Part shown: positions 33,991-45,800 of the stretch, in pieces
Layout of the letters: each line of letters starts with the position of its first letter
Numbering within the stretch: position 1 is the stretch's first letter
NCBI RefSeq assembly: GCF_018143015.1
Contig: NC_054751.1
Span: forward strand, 26,022,783 to 26,086,782
Direction of reading: 5' to 3'
Origin: Lytechinus variegatus
Taxonomy: Eukaryota > Echinodermata > Echinoidea > Temnopleuroida > Toxopneustidae
Length of the DNA: 64,000 nucleotides
Notes under the pieces: model-generated
Told to the model about the DNA's origin: nothing
Seen by the model: the letters and a program-made list of their open reading frames with translations, nothing else
Databases searched by the model: none
Position numbers and translations under genes: made by a program

Positions 33991-35722
33991 CAGGTATCAA
34001 CCAAGTCATTTGGCATATGGGCTCCTGTATTCAAATCTAAATTATTTTGTTACTAAATAACCATATCTATTTTGACTTTCTACTTAATTTATAGAAAAAA
34101 GGTAGAATATATTGTGATGAAATATGTGCAATACGAGTATTGTACCAAATTTATGTGTACTTGTATGTATAGAAAGTTGTCTATTGTAATTAATGCATGA
34201 TGATGAAGTTGCATGTTATGAGTATGTGAAAATTCCTACCTGTCTACATTTTGTTTCTCTTTCAGGAAAAAGAAAGTGTGAAAGGGGAATAATATAATTC
34301 AAAGTCACATTTTTTTTCTTCACATAAACGAATGCTATTTATCAGTGCATTATATTGCAATAAAATGTCTCTTGTCCACAGTTTTATACCACAAATAGAG
34401 TTGCAGGTGGGTTGCAAACCCTGAAAATATGAACAATTTATTTTAATATTTGTTTGTGCTTTTTTTTTCTAATCTGAGATAGAGAGGTCTACAAATTTAT
34501 ATGAACATAACTTAGATAAGAAAATCTAAATATTGTGACATTGAAGTGTCAATGAATAGACGGTAATACATTTCCTCTCATGATGTTGCAAGCAATCGAT
34601 ATCTAAACGTTTCACAGGAATAATCTGCCTTAAGAATCTAGAAAACCCAGACATTCATGAATGTTAGGATTCATCCAGTAAACTTGAAAATATTAGTCAG
34701 TTGTAAATCTTATACTGGAATTGATTCAAAATTTTTATGAAACTTAATACGAGTCGCGACGTTTCACCAACCACTGTTGGCTTCATCGGGCAATGATTTA
34801 TAACTGAATAATTTTATACCTAGACATTATCTGTATTATCCATATCCAACTCACTAGGGTTCCTGACAGAGCTGCCAAGTAGTACGGATTTTCAGTATTT
34901 AGTACTGAAAAATGAGAATACTGATGGTTTCATGCAAAGTACTGATTTCTCAAGTTTCAGTTTTTGTGTTGTCCTATGGTATTTCTTTGAAAATACTGAT
35001 TTCCTCGCCAAAATACTGATTTTCAGCTTTAAAAATACTGAAATGTGTCTTGTTCAGGTTGGCAGCTCTGGTTCCAGTGAAAGAGACATAAAAAGGGGCT
35101 GCTGTTCTAGCATTATTTCATTTTGATGCCTTATGCATTATGTAATCACACCCTTTAAAATTCACATGTTTGTCTAATGTTGTAAAGCCTTGTTCCTTCC
35201 ATCAATTCATTCAGTTTTAAAGTGAGAACAAAAAATCATAATATATTCCTAATTCTGTGATATTTTTCTTGCTCATTCCTGCTAAATGTGCCTTTATGTT
35301 ATTCTAAATTTTAGAACCCATCTGTATTTAGTTTGCTACTTTTATTACAGGATAATGATCAAATTGTGAATCTCTCTTGATATTGTAGAGAATCGTTGAT
35401 TTGTTAGAAATTGTTATGAAAAATAACACCAACTCATAATCTTACCATTTTTTCCTTTCTATTCATATATGATGGTAATTTTTTAATAGCAATTTTTTAT
35501 GAATTTCTCATGTCCCCCTCCCCTATTTTGTATTTTCTTTTGATAGTTAGTTTTGTTTCTAGATGTTAAATGAACCCGTGCAGCATCTAGTGCCATGCAA
35601 ATCATCCATAGATCTAAATCTATAGATTTAGGATGAAGAAGTAAAGAAAGAAGTCAAAGACATGGTAATTTCTCTATAGATAAATATGCTTGTACAGTTT
35701 ATTATTGTACAATGTACATAGA

Positions 35723-35728
35723 AATAAA
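35723..35728 (+). terminator. Candidate poly(A) signal for EXOC4
   Basis: AATAAA on the plus strand. An opposite-strand AATAAA (TTTATT at 35777-35782) lies about 50 bases downstream, as expected where two convergent genes end. An earlier AATAAA at 34359 is an alternative. Confidence 0.35.
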
Positions 35729-35776
35729 GTAAACTTGTACATTAAGATACAATCTATATCATGCGTCAGAAGTATT

Positions 35777-35782
35777 TTTATT
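35777..35782 (-). terminator. Candidate poly(A) signal for FAM136A
   Basis: TTTATT on the plus strand reads AATAAA on the minus strand. I found no other AATAAA on the minus strand between here and the FAM136A stop, about 2 kb away. ATTAAA variants exist nearer the gene, so this end is tentative. Confidence 0.3.
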
Positions 35783-37573
35783 TAAATGTCTTAACATATC
35801 AATAGTTTAATACAACATAATATATTGGTTGCATAGGTCATCCATTCATCGTATTATTGCCAACAGGTATCTTGGTGGCTCTTCTCACATCCCACAATAC
35901 AACATTGAGGGTCTTACCTATACTTGAATACCATACTTTCATAGATAAATTACACATAAACAACATTTCATCCTTAAACTGACATGGCAGTAACAAAATT
36001 CTCCCAATTTAATTATTCCCTTGATATGTTGAATATTGCTGCCATACATACATTCAGGAGTCAATTACCATTTTCACTGATTCATACGAACACACCATGA
36101 TACATTATCCAAGTTGCAGGAGAGCTAAGTAAGCAAAAATGTTAAGTGTCACCTGAAAATCTGAGTATAGCACATGCAAATACTTTAAATACATGTTTTC
36201 ATTAAAAACTGGCCTATATATTATATGTAGGTGGTGTTTTAATAGTTTAAGGGAAATTAGTTTTAAGAAATTGTCCAATAGCTTGAACTATCTTTCAGTT
36301 TTCTATGAAAGTATTTTTGCTTCACAACGTATTTCTTAACGAAAGGATCAGTCTCACTAATGGAAAATTTCTTTATAGTATTATACCTAATTTCCCTTTA
36401 ACTGATTCAAATCAAACACAATCAGCATAAAAAATAATATACAAGTCAGTTTTTAATGAAACCGTCACAGTATATTACAATTATATACACAAATTTCCAA
36501 GTAGATTTAATTTTTTTGCTAGTGATGGTAGTCTGAATTATGACATTATTCCTTCACATTTTTTAACCATCTTTGCAATTTTGTAAAATATCGTAATTCC
36601 AGCCAGACTTAATTTTCACTCAATACAACAATGGTAAAGGACAAAATGACAATTGTTAAATACACCGAACATTAAACATGAATTGATCTCAACCTTTGTG
36701 TTACAGGTCTGGGGATCACTTCTCAGCACAAAACTGTTTATGCTCATGAGCAAGACATTCTATCTACAATGACATGTAGAATGCTCTTTTATCACAAAAA
36801 AAGGAAATCAATGAAAATGCTGCAATCAACCAAATGCAGAGTCTGCAGCTATTGTCCATTATGCTACATGCTTAAAAATCCTGTCTTGATCTAGTTGTTA
36901 TTATTAAACTATGAAATTTTGTAAATGCAAGTTAATTTGTGCTTCAATAAGCCCATCCAACATACAATTCCAAATTACAATGAATGTTAATCAGTAACGT
37001 AGTCGCTAATTATAGTACATCATGAACAAATGTCATTAATTTTCTAATTAAAAGGGCCCAGCTAATTTGAAGTGTGAAGATGTATTCATCCATTTCCCAT
37101 TATTCAGGTGTAAAATTACATTTTTTAAAATTTAATACATTTTTACAAAATGAATATATAACAACAAATGGCAAACTTTGATATCACATTAACAAAAAGA
37201 AAGAAGACTTTTGTTTGTATAATCTGCCTTACAGCTCTCAACATGCTCAAATCTGTATCGGAGAGACAAACGGCTACAGCTTCTTGGCTCTTAAAAGCAA
37301 AGAATTCCACCATGAATCAAGTGTACCTATTTTCTAACGCTCTAAAAACTTGATTAAAAATCAACAAGAGACTCTCTTCTCTTTCTTGAACCATATAAAA
37401 ATTATCAAAATTAAACAACTCCATAGACTCTCTAAAGTAAAAAAGTTTTCACCTATTGAAATGCTCATTTTACAGAGTTGTCGCCTTTTGAAAATGGACA
37501 AGAAAAATATAAGGAATAAGATATATCAATTTTAAGTGTTTACTTCGAAAATATAATTTCTAATTCCTTATAT

Positions 37574-37711
37574 TTCATGAAAGTTTTCAGCACTGACAAG
37601 TTTTCTTTCTTCCAGTTACCAAAGTAACAATCAGAGGCCAATCAAAACCAAGGATTTCACTGAAATTGTCAGCCCTAACATCAGTGCTGACAACTTTCAT
37701 GGAATGCCCCT
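37574..37711. mobile_element. MITE A-like copy, left end lost
   Basis: TTCATGAAAGTTTTCAGCAC at the left faces GTGCTGACAACTTTCATGGA at the right, followed by ATGCCCC. GTTACCAAAGTAACA and GGCCAATCA match the middle of the family at 44069. Confidence 0.6.
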
Positions 37712-37771
37712 CAGAGCAATATTTGTAGAATATCTTAAATTTGTTACACTATATTTTTCTACAATTAAGTT

Positions 37772-37966
37772 TCATAAAAACTTGCTGACGTGATCTGACA
37801 ATCGGGTCTTCAGGGCGGGAAACATGGCGACGTGCTTGTCCCCACATTTGATCAGACAGCCCTCTAGGTTCTTGCGTACCTTGGCCTCGTCAGAAGATGA
37901 CATATTGTCTCGGATCTTGTCCTTGGCTTCATCTTGGCATTGCAGCGTGCACCTCTGGAGCCGGTC
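37772..37966 (-). CDS. FAM136A: FAM136A exon 3 with stop
   Basis: 64 codons, DRLQRCTLQCQDEAKDKIRD and on to LSDHVSKFL, then TGA at 37774-37772. Acceptor CTTCAG. Carries the last two CX3C motifs. Confidence 0.95.
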   Translation of the reverse strand, partial: DRLQRCTLQCQDEAKDKIRDNMSSSDEAKVRKNLEGCLIKCGDKHVAMFPALKTRLSDHVSKFL

Positions 37967-39415
37967 CTGAAGAATACAGATGAAGAATAAATCTGTCAAA
38001 ATCTAAACAGCGAGGCCCGTATTCTGAAGTCAGGTTTAACTTAGACCATGGTCTAACTCTGTGCCGACTTTATGGAAAGCCCAAATTGTCAAAAAAAAAT
38101 TTATGATTACTAAACTCTTACCTAACATGTAAATGGTGAAGAAAGCCATCAATTTATCCTTCCGATACAGTTAAGAATGATTTGAGAGAAAAATGAGATA
38201 CATTGAAATTATACTGTTAGAGATTTATGTCACTAAGTAAACATTAAACCAGAGTTTAAATTAAACCTGACTTCAGAATACAAGAAAAGATTCAGAAGTC
38301 TATATATCATAGTTTGAGGATTTTGAAGAAAATATAGACTAAGATCTATATCAAATCAACAAATATATTAATTTAATAATTTTACTAGCTAGGTCAAGGC
38401 CTGTAATATACAGGTACATGTAGATAAATTAACACAGATTGTACTTTTTTTTTTTAAATGGGTGGGGGGGGGTTGCCCATTCATTCTTTTATCAATATTG
38501 TCCAATTAAAAAAAAATATATATATATATTACAATTTGTGCTTTACCGAAGGAATAAGCAGTGGCATCTGTGCAATTATCATGACTGCATCACAGAATTG
38601 TGATATTTCCATTGGATATTTGTGCAACCCTTACCAAGAAATCTGTTAATTCTTTCTGCACATATTCTTCAGTCTGCTGAGCTGGCTGCTGGCATCTCTG
38701 TATACACCCTTGTCGATCTCCTGATAACTGATCACAGCATCTCGCACTGCACAGGTACATCTCTTTCTAGAAATTAAAATTAATTTCGAAAGAAATTTGA
38801 GAAAGGAGTAAAAAACTTCAAAGCCAAATTCAAGGCAATTGATTCAAGATCAAGGGACTTGCACTTTCTAGTGTGTTTTAACTTATAGAAATATATAAGA
38901 TACTGTTGAGACGTTTTCATCAGGCTTTGGCCAGCCTTGGCCTTGTCAACATCCTTCATTTAACTTTTTTTTTTAAATGAGATTGATAATTGATAAAGAA
39001 AAAAAGGGAAAATTATCTGGTGTTCATGGACATGGTGTTACCACTGTTAGATCTAGATTTACTCCTTTCATTTTTCAACTAGAACTCGAGATCATCATGC
39101 TACCTATTAAACAGATTGATAGTATTTACAAAAATTGACATATATTTGAATAAATCCACACCAAAAAATCACAATTAGTAAGTTAAACTTTGACTATCAC
39201 TATATGAGCTCACATTTGACCACATGTTGCAAATACTCACGCCAAACTCAATAGATGGGACCGAACATGAAGAAACTTGCAAACAGATAAAACTATTCCG
39301 AATTTACCTGTAATTTACGAAGAACTGTATTATCTAAGTCATTGAGTAGTGACTTCATTCCAGAGTCAACCTTATTCTGACAATCTTGAAGCGCTGCTGA
39401 CACAGAATCGGCCAT
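37772..39415 (-). CDS. FAM136A: FAM136A, mitochondrial intermembrane-space CX3C protein, complete, 3 exons
   Basis: Exons on the minus strand are 39415-39308, 38766-38635 and 37966-37772, all joined in phase 0, giving 36+44+64 = 144 residues (human 138). The ATG is at 39415-39413 (MADSVSAALQDCQNKVDS). Four CX3C motifs are visible: C42-C46, C57-C61, C86-C90 and C117-C121. This arrangement is typical of proteins imported into the intermembrane space by the MIA40 disulfide relay. Alignment with my recollection of human FAM136A is clear at FRCSASCC, CIERC, FQDRLARCTMHC and CVTKC. Human FAM136A is reported to be mitochondrial and needed to keep other intermembrane-space proteins stable, but its exact role is poorly defined. 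No signal peptide or membrane segment is seen. It is divergent to RPIA and convergent to EXOC4. Confidence 0.95.
38015..38283. mobile_element. MITE with GTATTCTGAAGTCAGG ends
   Basis: CCGTATTCTGAAGTCAGGTT at the left and AACCTGACTTCAGAATAC at the right are inverse over more than 25 bases. It lies in FAM136A intron 2. Confidence 0.8.
38635..38766 (-). CDS. FAM136A: FAM136A exon 2
   Basis: 44 codons, KEMYLCSARCCDQLSGDRQG then CIQRCQQPAQQTEEYVQKEL and TDFL. Acceptor TTCTAG, donor GTAAGG. Carries the first two CX3C motifs. Confidence 0.95.
39308..39415 (-). CDS. FAM136A: FAM136A exon 1
   Basis: 36 codons from ATG to LRKLQ, with donor GTAAAT on the minus strand. It corresponds to the N-terminal amphipathic helix of the family. 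Confidence 0.92.
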
Positions 39416-39665
39416 ATTTGCAAAAACAAGTTCTTGTCAATCTCGATATTGATAATTAATTATCGCACATGGGCTTTGCAGCTTAAGCTAGTGAATAAAT
39501 GTTAGGGGCGTTGTGAACTTTGTGAACGGTCCCTGCGCTGCCCGGTTGGCCGTTCCTTGTAAGATGATCGTGCAACTATTTTATGTCAACTTAAGCGGTC
39601 TATCTGAATCCGCGCCTGATCGACTTCCGTGTTAATTGTTCAAAACCGCCGAGAAAACAGAACAA
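39416..39665. promoter_or_regulatory. Shared spacer between divergent FAM136A and RPIA start codons
   Basis: Only 250 bases separate the two ATGs, so both promoters and 5' UTRs must fit here. The RPIA-proximal half has several CpG-containing words (GGCGTT, GCGCTG, CCGCGCC), unlike the surrounding AT-rich introns. No clear TATA box is seen. A bidirectional promoter is the simplest reading. Confidence 0.7.
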
Positions 39666-39842
39666 ATGTTGGCGAACAGTGCAATTAACCCTGCGAAGAA
39701 TTGCATCAGGAATGCATGCATTTCTACAGAACGGTTGTGTCGTCTGGCTACAACAAACGGAGTTGGGCATTCCTCAACAATGGATTTGATTGACCAGGCC
39801 AAAAAAGCTGCAGCATGTGCAGCAGTGAACAACCACGTGAAG
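39666..39842 (+). CDS. RPIA: RPIA exon 1
   Basis: 59 codons from ATG to [11 protein letters not shown], ending in phase 0 with donor GTAGAC. The Cys- and Asn-containing N-terminal part before MDLIDQ is not conserved in the family. Confidence 0.88.
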
Positions 39843-42800
39843 GTAGACTAAAAAAATCTTGATTTTGACATCAGTGTTAATAATCAAATGTTTTCTTGCA
39901 TTGCAACCCAAAGACAAAGTTACCCTGCAACTGCAAGTGCAAAGGCAAGCTGAGTGATTGCAACCCAATGTAAAAGTCAGATCTAACGTACTTATAGTCT
40001 ATGGTGACATGATTTACAAATTTAATTTAAGTGAGACTAGCCAGGAGGCTTCTAGCATGTCTAGAGAGAGAGTAAAAGAGTAAAAATCGTAAGGAAGGTT
40101 ACTCTCAACGAAGCGAGGAATCCTTAATCCATTCACGTGCGTGTAGGCCGCCAAAACCTGAAACTTTCGCCCCCGAGATTTCTACTTCGAAAAGATCTAG
40201 CCCTAATTCATGTACATGGGATACAACTTCAAATAATTCATTTCCGACATTTCTGCGCCATCGATTTTATTTTTAAAGAAGAATTCATCAAAACAATGAG
40301 AAAAATATCATGACAAGATGGAAGAAACTTGCCCGATGTTGACACCACCATCTTGTTTCCTATTGTTCTTCGCCAACGTTATAGTAGTCATAGTATTGAT
40401 GATAAGGATAGACTAGATAGTTTTGATGAGTGATTGATTTGACTAAAAGTTACATATAGGCCTAGGTCTAGATGATAGATCGAGGTCAACCCGATGTTAT
40501 AATGATGATGATGACAATGATATATTGATAAGGATGATGATGATGATGTGAGGATGACGATTATGATAATTGAGGATGATGATGATGATGATTGTGATAA
40601 TAATTGATGATGATGATGACTGACAATAATGTTATATTGATAATAAGGATGATAATGAGGATGATGATTATGATAATTGAGGATGATGATGATGATGATG
40701 ATTATGATAATAATTGATGATGATGACTTTGACAATAATGTTATGTTGATAATAAGGATGATAATGAGGATGATGATTATGATAATTGAGGATGATTGTG
40801 ATAATAATTGATGATACCTAGGGATACCTAGGGAAGTTTCTGAATGTAGGCATGTTATGCCTCTGTATTCAGTTCTAGGTTTTTCCTCCTCAAGATGGCT
40901 GGCTCACTTCCGGGAACAGGGCTTTCGTAGTCATATTTTATTGGCTCATTTTTCCAGCATCTATCCAGGGCAGCTTCAAAACTGTGCACACTTGGGGCAG
41001 TGACAACATCATTATTTAGGCTGTTCCATGTCTTACGTATTCTAACATAAAAAGAATTCCTATATTTTTGGGTCTTTGTCCTTGGTATGAACAATTTTTT
41101 ACTGTGACCCCTGGTATGTTCACTATATTTTTCTTCTAGATTAAGTTTTGTACATTGATCATAACTATTAAAGTGTTTATATGTTTCAATCATATCACCC
41201 CTAACTCTTCGATACGCCAGAGTTGGGATTTTTAACTGTTTAAGTCGTTGTGGATAGGAAAGCTTCCCTAATTCAGGGACTAATTTTGTTGCCCTTCTTT
41301 GTACGTTCTCTAATGCATGTATATGTTTCTTCAGTATAGGGTTCCACACAGCATGGGCATACTCAACTTGTGGTCGGACAAGCGACTTATATAACAGAGC
41401 AAAGTTATTTTTGTCAAGATAAACAAAAGTTCGTCTGATCAAGCCCATAAGCCTGTTGGCCTTGTTTATCTTTGATTGCATGTGTTCTTCAAAGCTGAGT
41501 TTATCATCAATTACAACACCCAAGTCCCTTTCGGAGGTGACATGTTCAAGCGCATCATTCATTAAAGTGTATGGAAAAGCTTCCTGCTGGTCTTGCGTGT
41601 TACCAATAGAGAGTACACTACATTTCTTGGGGTTGAATTTCAGCAGCCATTTTTCTGACCAGCATTTCAGATGGTCAAGATCTCTCTGGAGTGAATTGCA
41701 ATCATTCTGATCTCTTATAGACTTGAATAGCTTGGTATCATCAGCAAAAACATAAACATTACTTTCAGTAACAACATCTGGAAGTTCATTGATGTATAAC
41801 AAAAATAACACGGGGCCAAGGACACTCCCTTGCGAAATTCCACTTTCTACATGACCCCAACTTGAGAACTCACCATTCACACACACCCTCTGTCTCCTTC
41901 CAACAAGGAATGCCTCGATCCAACTAACCACATGTTCATTTATACCAAAACTACGGACCTTTTCAAGCAGTCGACGGTGAGGTACCTTGTCAAAGGCCTT
42001 CATAAAATCTAAATAAATTACATCAATTGTACCCCTTTCTTCAAGAGCTTTAGACCACTCATCAACGACATTAAGCAACTGCAGCATAGTAGAACGACCA
42101 GGCAAAAACCCATACTGCCTATCACTGAAAAATCCATTTGAATTCATATAATCAAGGATCTCATTGCGTAAAATGGATTCCAAAAGTTTACAAGCTATAC
42201 ATGTGAGGCTTATTGGCCTATAATTTGATGGAAGCGATCTATCACCTTTTTTAAAAACCACACTCACATTGGCAGATTTCCAGTCACAGGGAACAACACC
42301 TTTCTGTAAAGAGGTCTTATAAATGATACTCAAAGGTAGAGCAATTGCTGGAGCTACTTCACGTAAAGTCCTAGGATGGAACCCATCTGGCCCTGGAGAC
42401 TTAGAAACATCAAGTTTGGAAAGCAAAGAAAGAACACTATCTTCATTTACCACAATTTCACCAAAATCTTCAACTATATTGTGCTGAGCAGGGGTAGGAA
42501 TATCACCAGGAGGCTCAGTGGTATAAACTGTAGAAAATAATTTAGTAAAATGTCTGCTTTATCGCGATCTCCCTCAACAAGTTCAGCTGTTTGTGGATTC
42601 CTAAGAGATGCCACTCCAGTTCTATTTTTTGTTTTGAAATTTGCATATTGCCAAAATTTCTTTGGATTCAATTTAACTGCCTTAGCGATATTTTTTTCAT
42701 AGTTTTTCATATGATGATGATGACTGACAATGTTATGATTATAAGGATGATGATTATGATAATAATTGATGATTATGAGGAGGAGGATAATGATGATGAT

Positions 42801-45800
42801 GATAATGATAACGATGGTGATGATGTTGATGATGATGATCGGTTATGATAATAATTAATTATGATTAGTGATGAGAATATTATATTTCATGATTAAAACA
42901 CATAATGACATATGTTCATAGACAGATTGATGGATAGATAGACGATTACACTTCGTAATTCCGAAGGTTCGTAATTCCAAAACACGCAAATTGCCTGTAC
43001 CTCGACGTTCATTAATTTGAAAGCGAAAAAGGGTTTGTTATTTTAATCCGATTATCTGTGGCATTTTTCTAAGCTTCATTATCCCAAAGGTTTGTTCATT
43101 CGAAAGCAAAAAAGGGTTCATTATTTCGAAGGTTTGTTAATCCGAAAACAAAATAAGGTTCGTTATTCTGAAGGTTCATTTCGAAAGTTTGTTGACCTTT
43201 AGCAAAAGCTGTCATTCATTGATAGATAGCCAACAAAGCTTGATTGGTTGTTCAGAAGTCTATAGGAATAAAGCTTTGGAATGCGGGTACATGTCAAAAG
43301 TGTTACAAAACAGGAAATGTTTGTACATTTAAGATAGATTTTGAGGTTTCAATTTTGTAGACCTCTAAATTGACGCCTATTCATGAGTCCACTCTTCAAA
43401 CAGTGGACTCATGAATAAAATAGCATATCTAACCATGGTAACAGTCATCAATTTGGCACAATATGACAAAAGCACACATCAGCATTGGACAGTTTTGATA
43501 CACATGCCCGATTCGTGCTAAATTAGCGTAATTTATACAGGAAATCTGCGTAAACCATGGACTCAACCATGGGTTTTCAAAACCACCTTTGTGTGAATTT
43601 GGGCCATAATGATATAGATCTTTTGTTTTTACATTCCTTTCAGATCTCTTTCTAGTGATACTTTACAGATCAAGTCTTTTTTTTCCCTCCCCCCTTTTTT
43701 TCAGGACAAGTGTAGACTGGGTGTAGGAAGTGGTTCTACCATTGTGTTCGCTGTTGAAAGACTAGGTTTGTATTTATGCTTCACTCAAAACATGTTGTAA
43801 ATACAAAAAAATTACAACTAAACTTTATAAGTATATAATTTGTATTCTAATTGGTTTATAGAAGATAACAAATGAAGTCAAGTTTCTTTCATTGCAAGTT
43901 ACCTTTTCTGCAAAGGGTTTTTGTACTATGTAGTTACATAAATCTCATATTTTTGTTTTGGTAAATTCTAAATTTCACTACTTGAAAAAAAAAGTCATAA
44001 GGGAGCTGTTGCCCCTGCCCCCCTCTCTGTATAGTGCTACCTCTCCTTGCATGAGTTTTACACATACAGGGGAGCATTTCATGAAAAGACTTGTCAGATG
44101 TTTTTTCCGACAGTTACCATGGTAACAATGCCTCTCGGCCAATTAGAATCAAGGAAAATTGTCAGATCTGACAACTTGTCGGACAAAAATGCTGATGATA
44201 TGCTCCCCAGAAGTGGCAGAACTCATGATCCCATAAAAGTAAACATCAATTATAGTCCATTGCCAAAGATTGCTCAGGTATTGTGCATAATGTACTGTAG
44301 AAGATATGAGTGCAGGCAACGGGGCACTTCGTGTGTCCAAATCTAATTGAGTTCACCTGCTGTTCAAACCACACATGTTTATTCCTATGTCAGCATTCCA
44401 TTTCATTTGCATTGAGTATTGTGCAGTTGTGTTTAAGGAGAAGTATCGGTGTTTAAAGGTCGAGTCCACCCCAGAAAAATGTTGATTAGAATAATCAAAC
44501 TAGCATAAATAGTGCAAAATAAGAAAGTTATGACATTTTAATATTTATTTAGTTATTATTCATTTTAAATATCATGTATTTAAAGTTTCAAAGTTTGTAT
44601 TGTTTTTGGTATGTAGCATGCAAGCAACTTTCCCATTGCATCATGATCAAGTCTGCAGGCACAGATTGCAATTGTGCATAGTGCATAATGCTGAGTCTGA
44701 AGCATTGAGACTAGATTTGCTATGTCCTGTGACTGGTGACTTACAAAGATAGACTTTGGAGGCTAGTCTTAACTCTAGACATGGTTTTAGTTCAAGTGTC
44801 AAATAAGAGTCTGTGTTTTCAGACTCTTTTGTATCCACTTTAAAGGTCAAGTCCACCTCAGAAAAATGTTGATTTGAATCAATAGAAAAAAATCAGACAA
44901 GCACAATGCCGAAAATTTCATCAAAATCGGATGTAAAATAAGAAAGTTATGATATTATTAAACTTTCGCTTATTTTTAACAAAATAGTTATATGAACGAG
45001 CTAGTTACATCCAAATGAGAGAGTCGATGATGTCACTCACTATTTCTTTTTTTTCTATTGGTTTGAATTTTATAATATTTCATTTTTTTTACGAATTTGA
45101 CGATTAGGACCTCCTTGCCTGAAGCACAAAATGTTAAGATAATGGAATTCCATGTGTTCAGGGAGGAATGAAACTTCATTTCACATGACAATGACCAGAA
45201 AATCAAAATATTTTATATAGTAAAATATAAAAGAAATAGTGAGTGATGTCATCAGTTCTTCATTTGCATACCGACCGAGATGTGCATATAACTGTTTTGT
45301 GAAATGAAGCGAAACTGTTAAATGCCATAACTTATTTTACATCTGATTTTGATGAAATTTTCAGCATTATGCCTATTGAATTTTTCTCTTTTTATTCAAA
45401 TCAAGGTTTTGTTGGGGTGGACTTGTCCTTTAATAATCATCATAATAATATACATACATGTATACCGGGTATTGTCATTTGTAACGACAGCGGAGAGAGT
45501 AAGAGAAGAGAAGCTTCAAGTCACATGTGTACCTACTTCATTCCAAGCAAAGCAGCTCATCGTAGAGAATGGTTTGACCCTGAGTGACCTCGAGAGAACG
45601 CCAGAGGTAAGACCCACAATGCATTGGGTGATTTTGGAGTTTGATGTTGGGCAAAGGAGCTTTTTTTAGGGGGGGGTTGATTGCTGTGTCTGTGACGGTA
45701 AACCTAGAATTGTGCCTTCGGGTGTAAATGGGGTTCCCATCCTGCGAATAAAATGTTTCAGTTTGAAAGACAACAATTTCCATGTTTGCGTTCGCATTGA

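Larger units (their letters stand above)
31255..35745 (+). other. EXOC4: EXOC4 3' flank / probable 3' UTR
   Basis: No coding signal of its own. It holds a degenerate tandem array, a TTAA-flanked MITE, a tRNA-derived SINE, a 177-base tandem duplication and AATAAA signals at 34359 and 35723. Where the transcript really ends cannot be told from sequence alone. Use of the second signal would give a 3' UTR of about 4.5 kb. Confidence 0.4.
33991..37573. other. AT-rich region between EXOC4 and FAM136A
   Basis: No gene is seen. It contains a short stretch (34740-34800) with CGACGTTTCACC and TTGGCTTCATCGGGC, words often found in Penelope-like retroelement termini, and the facing poly(A) signals at 35723 and 35777. 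Otherwise plain AT-rich sequence, probably the two 3' UTRs. Confidence 0.4.
40816..42711 (-). mobile_element. 5'-truncated non-LTR retrotransposon (CR1/Jockey-like LINE)
   Basis: Minus strand, RPIA intron 1. The preserved part runs from the linker between endonuclease and reverse transcriptase to the 3' end. The coding part ends at 40855, followed by only about 40 bases and a doubled CCCTAGGTAT at the 3' tip. Short tandem 3' ends are usual for CR1-type elements. The endonuclease and everything 5' are absent. The GAT minisatellite lies on both sides, so the insertion split an older array. Confidence 0.9.

Noticed and set aside
34740-34800. Penelope-like element terminus
   Set aside because: The words CGACGTTTCACC and GGCTTCATCGGGC are suggestive, but no other part of such an element is nearby; kept only as a note.
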